A DNA stretch of 64,000 nucleotides from an uncultured Planktomarina sp. GTDB lineage: Bacteria; Pseudomonadota; Alphaproteobacteria; Rhodobacterales; Rhodobacteraceae. Position numbers and translations under genes: made by a program. Under the pieces are notes generated by a model. It was not told where the DNA came from, ran no database searches, and saw only the letters and a list, made by a program, of their open reading frames with translations. The stretch lies in contig CAJJBP010000009.1 in NCBI GenBank assembly GCA_905182425.1, forward strand, positions 186,001-250,000, in the 5' to 3' direction. Below are positions 59,407-64,000 of the stretch, in pieces (the stretch's first letter is position 1; every line of letters starts with the position of its first letter).

Positions 59407-60077
59407 TTTTCTACTGTGTTTTTTGGAAACTCACTGCTAACAGGCTCAACCCTGTTTTCTTTGACGATTGGCTTAGATGGACGCCGGCGAACACGCGGTT
59501 TTGGATTTATTGCAGGCTGATCCGCTCCACTTTCAGGTGTTAAAACAAGATCTGCGGGTCCAGTTTTCTTATCCATGCTAACCAAATCAGGCTGCGGTTC
59601 ACTACCAAAATCAGTGCCATCTAGTGAAACGGTAGATGTTTTTGTTTCTGAGCGGTTACTATAATCTGCACGCTCTTTATTCTCTGGCCGAGTTTCTAAA
59701 TTCTCTGGCCGAGTTTCTAAGCGGTGCTCCGGGCCATTATCCACACGGTCGGTACGCTCTTGGTCTCTTTGAGCCTGTTTTTCTCGATTCTCCCGATCTT
59801 GCTGTTCGCGCCTAGCATCAATTTCACGCTGCGCTTCGGCCTGGATACGCATGTAATGTTCAGCATGCTGTTGAAAATTTTCAGCAGCGACACGATCCCC
59901 AGATAGCTGAGAGTCTCGTGTCAACTGTTGATATTTTTCAATAATTTGTTGCGGTGTCCCGCGTACCTTGCCCTCAGGGCCGGAACTATCGAACACACGG
60001 TTCATTACATTAACGCCCGAACGATTATTATTATTACGATTATTCTTCGTGCGGGGACGCGATTTTGAAGTTCTCAT
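59403..60077 (-). CDS. DUF4167 domain-containing protein
   Basis: 224 residues from the ATG at 60077. The N-terminus is Arg/Asn-rich ([18 protein letters not shown]), followed by the conserved core [20 protein letters not shown] then [20 protein letters not shown] and AEHYMRI. The remainder is a charged, probably disordered tail with two 7-residue repeats ([14 protein letters not shown]) and basic RRRPSKP. The family is alphaproteobacterial and follows prmC; the basic, low-complexity form suggests RNA binding, but the function is unknown. Confidence 0.88.
   Translation of the reverse strand: MRTSKSRPRTKNNRNNNNRSGVNVMNRVFDSSGPEGKVRGTPQQIIEKYQQLTRDSQLSGDRVAAENFQQHAEHYMRIQAEAQREIDARREQQDRENREKQAQRDQERTDRVDNGPEHRLETRPENLETRPENKERADYSNRSETKTSTVSLDGTDFGSEPQPDLVSMDKKTGPADLVLTPESGADQPAINPKPRVRRRPSKPIVKENRVEPVSSEFPKNTVEN
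59680..59721. repeat. two-copy 21-bp tandem repeat inside the DUF4167 gene
   Basis: The unit TTCTCTGGCCGAGTTTCTAA plus one base occurs twice in succession, in phase with the gene, encoding a doubled ETRPEN segment. A likely site of slippage-driven length change. Confidence 0.6.
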
Positions 60078-60249
60078 ATGATGCAAAAAGCCTATTTGGC
60101 GAATGACCTGTTACTCAGTAGATGTAAACAGTCATATTTGGGTTAAGTGTTATGATGGCAAGAGTCCTATCATCAACGAGAACTTATAAAGCATGCTAAG
60201 GACTATTCAGCAAGCAAAAAATATAAAATCTTGCAATAAAAGTAGCTTT

Positions 60250-61089
60250 TTAAGAATTTCGCCTACAGTGTGCTAATCTATCACGTTGATCAAAATCTTG
60301 CATTACTAAGATGTCTTCAAAAAAATACCTCGATAAAACATCTGTAACAGCCACACCTTGGTCAAAGCCAATCTCAAATATTAGACGACCTCCCGGTTTT
60401 AAAAATTTTTCTGCACTCATGGCTATTTTGCGATAGGCGTTCAATCCATCTAAATGATCTGTGAGCGCACATTTAGGCTCATGAAGTACTTCTGGCGAAA
60501 GAGCGCCCATGACATTGGGGTGAATATATGGTGGGTTAGCCACTATAAGGTCAAATTGAAATGCGGGCACATTCGAGAACCAATTTGAAACACGAAATTC
60601 ACAACGCTCTGCCACTCCAATAGCCCGCGCATTTACTTGTGCAATTGCTAGCGCTGCCTCAGACTGGTCTACACCCAACCCGCTTGCGTTAGATTTCTGC
60701 GCCAAAAGTGAGATTAAAATGCAGCCCGAACCAGTACCCAAATCCAAGACTGTAACAAAGTCTTCACGCAAAGCTTCCATAATCAAATGCTCAGTTTCAG
60801 GACGCGGGTCAAGTACATCTGATGTTACTGCAAAACGATGTTCAAAAAAGTCACGATATCCTAAAATGTAAGATACCGGCACTCGCTTGGTACGGCGCAA
60901 AACTGCATTTTCAAACTTCTGCTGTTCAAGATGAGAAATAGTTTCTTGTAGATGAAGTGCTATTCTATCCACTCCAATCTTTAGGACGTAGGCAAGTAAT
61001 TTTCGCGCGTCACGTTGCGGCTCGGGCACCCCAGAAAGTTTCAATTTGTCTATGGCCAGTGACAGTAAACTTTGAACTGTGGAACTCAT
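60250..61089 (-). CDS. prmC: peptide chain release factor N5-glutamine methyltransferase
   Basis: 279 residues. SAM motif [19 protein letters not shown] and the substrate-glutamine motif [15 protein letters not shown] (NPPY). N-terminal helical domain with [20 protein letters not shown] and [20 protein letters not shown]. It methylates the Gln of the GGQ motif in RF1 and RF2. Its start overlaps the prfA stop by four bases (ATGA), so the two are coupled. Confidence 0.95.
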   Translation of the reverse strand: MSSTVQSLLSLAIDKLKLSGVPEPQRDARKLLAYVLKIGVDRIALHLQETISHLEQQKFENAVLRRTKRVPVSYILGYRDFFEHRFAVTSDVLDPRPETEHLIMEALREDFVTVLDLGTGSGCILISLLAQKSNASGLGVDQSEAALAIAQVNARAIGVAERCEFRVSNWFSNVPAFQFDLIVANPPYIHPNVMGALSPEVLHEPKCALTDHLDGLNAYRKIAMSAEKFLKPGGRLIFEIGFDQGVAVTDVLSRYFFEDILVMQDFDQRDRLAHCRRNS

Positions 61090-62135
61090 CTATTTAATTC
61101 AGCAAGCATTATCGCCTGTGCTTCAGCTGTAAGCGCATCAATAATTTCATTTAGGTCTCCCTGCAAAATTTGATCTAAGCGGTAAAGCGTCAATCCAATT
61201 CTGTGGTCTGTCATTCGCCCCTGGGGAAAATTATAAGTACGAATGCGTTCAGAGCGATCCCCTGTGCCAACCTGTGATTTGCGATCGGCAGAACGTTCTC
61301 CGTCAACCCGTTCACGTTCACGATCATAAAGCCTAGTTTTTAAAACCTGCATCGCTATTTCACGATTTCGGTGCTGTGATTTTTCTGCACTAACAACAAT
61401 TAACCCAGTTGGAAGGTGTGTTATGCGCACAGCTGAATCAGTTGTATTGACATGCTGCCCCCCGGCCCCGCTGGCCCGCATGGTATCAATACGAATATCT
61501 CCCGGATCAATGTGAATATCAACATCTTCAGCCTCTGGCAGAACCGCTACAGTTGCAGCAGAGGTATGAACGCGTCCCCCACTTTCTGTTGTGGGAACAC
61601 GTTGCACACGATGCACACCAGATTCATACTTCAGCTTCGCGAACACTCCCTCACCCTTGATGTGGACAACAAGCTCCTTTACCCCACCCAGCTCAGTAAT
61701 TTGATTTTCAACAATCTCAAATTTCCAACCCTGCATCTCAACATATCTTTGGTACATACGCATCAGATCTGCCGCAAACAAAGCAGCTTCATCGCCACCG
61801 GTTCCAGGACGAATTTCCAAGATTGCTGGGCGCGAGTCCGCGGCATCTTTCGGTAAAAGAGTAAGCTGTAAGTTTTGCTCTGCTTTCGGCAGGGCTGCCC
61901 TTAACGCAGGTAGTTCTTCTTTCGCAAGCTCACGCATCTCTTCGTCTTCCAGCATAACCTCTGCATCATCTATATCCCGCAAGAGTAACTGATAAGCCCG
62001 TACCTCATCTACAACTGGTTTAAGGTCCGAATACTCCTTCGCCAGCTTGGCAATATCATTTGAACCTTCGGACATTTGTGCTTCAAGAAACTCAAATCTT
62101 TGTACGATCTGGGCTAATGTGTCTTCTGCTATCAT
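61086..62135 (-). CDS. prfA: peptide chain release factor 1
   Basis: 349 residues. The peptidyl-hydrolysis motif is [20 protein letters not shown]; the recognition domain lies around [20 protein letters not shown], and [17 protein letters not shown]-type strand sequence precedes the GGQ loop. Other markers are [20 protein letters not shown] and [18 protein letters not shown]. It terminates translation at UAA/UAG. The GGQ glutamine is the substrate of PrmC encoded next to it. Confidence 0.96.
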   Translation of the reverse strand: MIAEDTLAQIVQRFEFLEAQMSEGSNDIAKLAKEYSDLKPVVDEVRAYQLLLRDIDDAEVMLEDEEMRELAKEELPALRAALPKAEQNLQLTLLPKDAADSRPAILEIRPGTGGDEAALFAADLMRMYQRYVEMQGWKFEIVENQITELGGVKELVVHIKGEGVFAKLKYESGVHRVQRVPTTESGGRVHTSAATVAVLPEAEDVDIHIDPGDIRIDTMRASGAGGQHVNTTDSAVRITHLPTGLIVVSAEKSQHRNREIAMQVLKTRLYDRERERVDGERSADRKSQVGTGDRSERIRTYNFPQGRMTDHRIGLTLYRLDQILQGDLNEIIDALTAEAQAIMLAELNR

Positions 62136-62202
62136 ACTTTTAGGTCACCTATGTAGCTTCAAGGGTCAAGTAGCCAGTTTGAATTTTTCTGTCAAAATCC
62201 CA

Positions 62203-62601
62203 TTATTTCTGAAATTTTGATTGTTCTAACCAACCAAGAATTCGGCGACGGTTTGTACCATAATCACTCCACCCAATGACGAGATTACCTCGCAAGTGGA
62301 CCCCACTATCGCTTTCCCAGATCTCTATCATATCAGGGAAACCCCAAAATGCACTGCGGACAACAGCTACAAACTTAGGGTTTTGCTGCAAAACTTTAAT
62401 TCTTGGGGTAGCCCGTATTAAGGTTTCTATATTAGCTTTAGTAACTTCCTGCGAAATGACATAATAACCTCCCGGTTTAACCAATGACTGCATACCAGCA
62501 GGCATCCCTCCCTCTCGCCATGCTTCGGCCGGCAGCGGCCACATACGAAAAATCAATTGCAAAATAATAAAGGCAGCAACGGCTAAAAAAACTATTTTCA
62601 A
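62203..62601 (-). CDS. DUF1499 domain-containing protein
   Basis: 132 residues with an N-terminal hydrophobic helix (IVFLAVAAFIILQLIF) that could be an anchor or signal. FVAVVRSAFWGFPDMIEIWE and VIGWSDYGTNRRRILGWLEQ match the DUF1499 core and its closing D.G.NRRR. Function unknown. It is transcribed behind the agmatinase gene, 19 bases after it. Confidence 0.8.
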   Translation of the reverse strand: MKIVFLAVAAFIILQLIFRMWPLPAEAWREGGMPAGMQSLVKPGGYYVISQEVTKANIETLIRATPRIKVLQQNPKFVAVVRSAFWGFPDMIEIWESDSGVHLRGNLVIGWSDYGTNRRRILGWLEQSKFQK

Positions 62602-62619
62602 ACTAGGTCACTTCACTTT

Positions 62620-63561
62620 TCAGCGGTATTCCACTCCAGGAAGAATACTCAAAATTTCAAACATCAGGTTTGCAGCAGTTAATGCCGTATTTCCAGAAGT
62701 ATCATACATAGGGCTAACCTCGACCATATCAAAGCCAACAATGTTGAGACCATTCATAGCTCGTATAAGCTCCATCGCTTGCGGTGTCGTCAGGCCACCT
62801 ATTTCAGGCGTTCCAGTTCCCGGTGCATAAGCCGGATCAAGGCTATCAATATCGTAAGTCACGTAGCAGGGGTGGTCCCCAATAGCTTCTCTAATTTCAC
62901 TACCCAACGGTGTAAGTGATTTATGCCATATTTCAGGAGCCGTAATAATATTAAATCCCCAGCCGGCAGCTTCAGAAAAATCTTCAGCCGTGTAACCGGT
63001 GCCGCGTAGGCCGACCTGAAAAACCAAGTCAGGTACTAAAAGTCCTTCCTCATACGCCCTCCTAAAAACAGTTCCGTGGGTTTCGCGCTCTCCAAACATT
63101 TCATCATTAACGTCAGCGTGTGCATCAATATGCACTAAGGCAACAGGCCCATGCTTTTTGGCGATCGAACGCAATATTGGTAAAGTTAGAGAATGATCTC
63201 CTCCCATCGTTGCCGGGAGTACTTTGTATCCATGCAACTTATCATAGGCCGCTTCAATAATTTTAAGACTATCAGCAAGAGAGAAAGTATTAATGGGAAC
63301 ATCTCCTAAATCAGCCATTTGTAAACTATCGAACGGAGCCGCGCCGGTTTGAAGATTATAAGGCCGGATCATAGCGCTTTCTTGACGAATTTGTTTTGGA
63401 CCAAACCTGGTGCCCGACCGCCAACTTGTCCCAATATCCATCGGTATACCCATGAAACAAACGTCTAAACCCTCTGGTGAAGTGGCCTCAGGCAGGCGCA
63501 TGAAGGTTTGAGGACCAGCAAAGCGTGCTAAATCATTTCCTGAAATAGGTTGGTTTGGCAT
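62620..63561 (-). CDS. speB: agmatinase / guanidino-acid ureohydrolase
   Basis: 313 residues from the ATG at 63561; an ATG six bases upstream leaves too little room after GAAGGAA. Binuclear manganese motifs: TMGGDHSLTLPI, LVHIDAHADVND and TYDIDSLDPAYAPGTGTPE. The ureohydrolase family hydrolyses agmatine, guanidinobutyrate or similar guanidino compounds to an amine and urea. Without biochemical data the substrate is open; the second paralogue next door suggests two substrates. The open frame runs upstream into the neighbouring gene's coding strand but that part has no similarity. Confidence 0.88.
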   Translation of the reverse strand: MPNQPISGNDLARFAGPQTFMRLPEATSPEGLDVCFMGIPMDIGTSWRSGTRFGPKQIRQESAMIRPYNLQTGAAPFDSLQMADLGDVPINTFSLADSLKIIEAAYDKLHGYKVLPATMGGDHSLTLPILRSIAKKHGPVALVHIDAHADVNDEMFGERETHGTVFRRAYEEGLLVPDLVFQVGLRGTGYTAEDFSEAAGWGFNIITAPEIWHKSLTPLGSEIREAIGDHPCYVTYDIDSLDPAYAPGTGTPEIGGLTTPQAMELIRAMNGLNIVGFDMVEVSPMYDTSGNTALTAANLMFEILSILPGVEYR

Positions 63562-63589
63562 TTGCATTTCCTTCTTTTTGAATTTAGTT

Positions 63590-64000
63590 TTAAGCGTTTT
63601 TGGCGCGTAAGTTCCAACAATAAAGGCACACCAATTCCATAGCAGCATGCGCACCTGCCACGGCTGTCGCGCCTGAGGTATCATATTGAGGTGACACCTC
63701 GACCACATCGCCTCCAACCATATTAATTCCTCGAATATTGCGCAATATTGCCGCGGCCTGCGCCGATGACAGACCTCCCCAAACAGGCGTCCCCGTGCCT
63801 GGAGCAAAAGCTGGATCAAGACAGTCGATGTCAAACGTCAAATATACTGGATGATCGCCAACAATATTTTTGATTTGTATGGCGGTCTCGTCTGGCGTTT
63901 GACGATGAACCAAAGGCGCATCAATTACGTGTACGCCCGCATCATAGTCATTTTGGGTTCTGATACCAATTTGAACAGATTTTTCTGGGATAATTAAACC
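63590..64000 (-). CDS. second agmatinase-family ureohydrolase (partial, cut by window end)
   Basis: The frame is open from the window end (VQIGIRTQNDYDAGVHVIDA at the start of the visible part) to the stop at 63590. TFDIDCLDPAFAPGTGTPVW carries the second half of the metal site, and VVEVSPQYDTSGATAVAGAH follows as in the family. The first metal motifs and the N-terminus lie beyond 64000. It is a diverged tandem paralogue of the gene 28 bases downstream on the same strand. Confidence 0.88.
   Translation of the reverse strand, partial: GLIIPEKSVQIGIRTQNDYDAGVHVIDAPLVHRQTPDETAIQIKNIVGDHPVYLTFDIDCLDPAFAPGTGTPVWGGLSSAQAAAILRNIRGINMVGGDVVEVSPQYDTSGATAVAGAHAAMELVCLYCWNLRAKNA

Overview
The window looks like chromosome of a marine Rhodobacterales (Roseobacter-group) alphaproteobacterium that is AT-rich by eye. 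Supporting signs are a TIGR02300 protein, a DUF4167 protein beside prfA-prmC, the order holC-pepA / lptF-lptG-lptD-surA-rsmA, a sucCDAB-lpd operon with a two-lipoyl-domain SucB, and a virulence-factor-domain/metF/methyl-THF methyltransferase trio. This is inferred from gene content and order only.

Region 1 (1-10.8 kb) is accessory DNA. A decayed TIGR03084-type gene (27-586) and an 86-residue ORF lie outside an integrative element of about 9.6 kb. The element sits at the 3' end of tRNA-Val(TAC): a perfect 30-bp direct repeat (1126-1155 and 10721-10750) brackets it, and a tyrosine integrase lies next to the tRNA. It carries a 538-residue protein with polymerase palm-like motifs and a winged-helix-like region, a run of small tightly coupled phage-like genes including a GH73 lysin, a DUF418/HGSNAT-like membrane protein, a strip of relics (phage-like ORF, serine recombinase tail, flippase tail), and a secreted protein joining a peptidoglycan-binding domain to an HExxH metallopeptidase.

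Region 2 (10.8-25 kb) is housekeeping: histidine phosphatase, lon with a sigma32-like promoter, tgt, sufT, sufA, tpiA, an SLC13/RCK transporter, cytochrome P450, fpr, infC (ATA start) and gcdH. Two small minus-strand genes (21263-21558 and 22432-22627) are hidden by single-base frameshifts.

Region 3 (25-35 kb) is the 2-oxoglutarate dehydrogenase/succinyl-CoA ligase operon sucC-sucD-sucA-sucB-(MAPEG)-lpd, followed by a convergent GntR/FCD regulator. The palindrome TGTGATCACA stands before the regulator and, as a near-tandem pair 21 bp apart, before sucC. This suggests the regulator controls itself and the TCA operon.

Region 4 (35-47 kb) holds TIGR02300, tRNA-Ala(GGC), glpK, rlmE, ppx/gppA, the one-carbon trio, and a sugar-acid catabolic group (HpcH-type aldolase, glucokinase, IlvD/Edd-family dehydratase, FAH-family hydrolase).

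Region 5 (47-64 kb) holds ndk, an ABC-F ATPase, MarC, a retropepsin-like protease, holC-pepA diverging from the LPS-export/outer-membrane set lptF-lptG-lptD-surA-rsmA, then DUF4167-prmC-prfA, a DUF1499 protein and two tandem agmatinase/ureohydrolase genes, the second cut by the window end.

A window-wide pattern is single-base frameshifts, mostly in short homopolymers, in otherwise well-conserved genes (integrase, tgt, P450, gcdH, glk, ndk, pepA, lptF, lptD). Undoing the inferred indels restores a whole number of codons and family-typical lengths. I therefore treat these as probable sequence or assembly errors, while the relics at 27-586 and 6.6-7.6 kb look like genuine decay.
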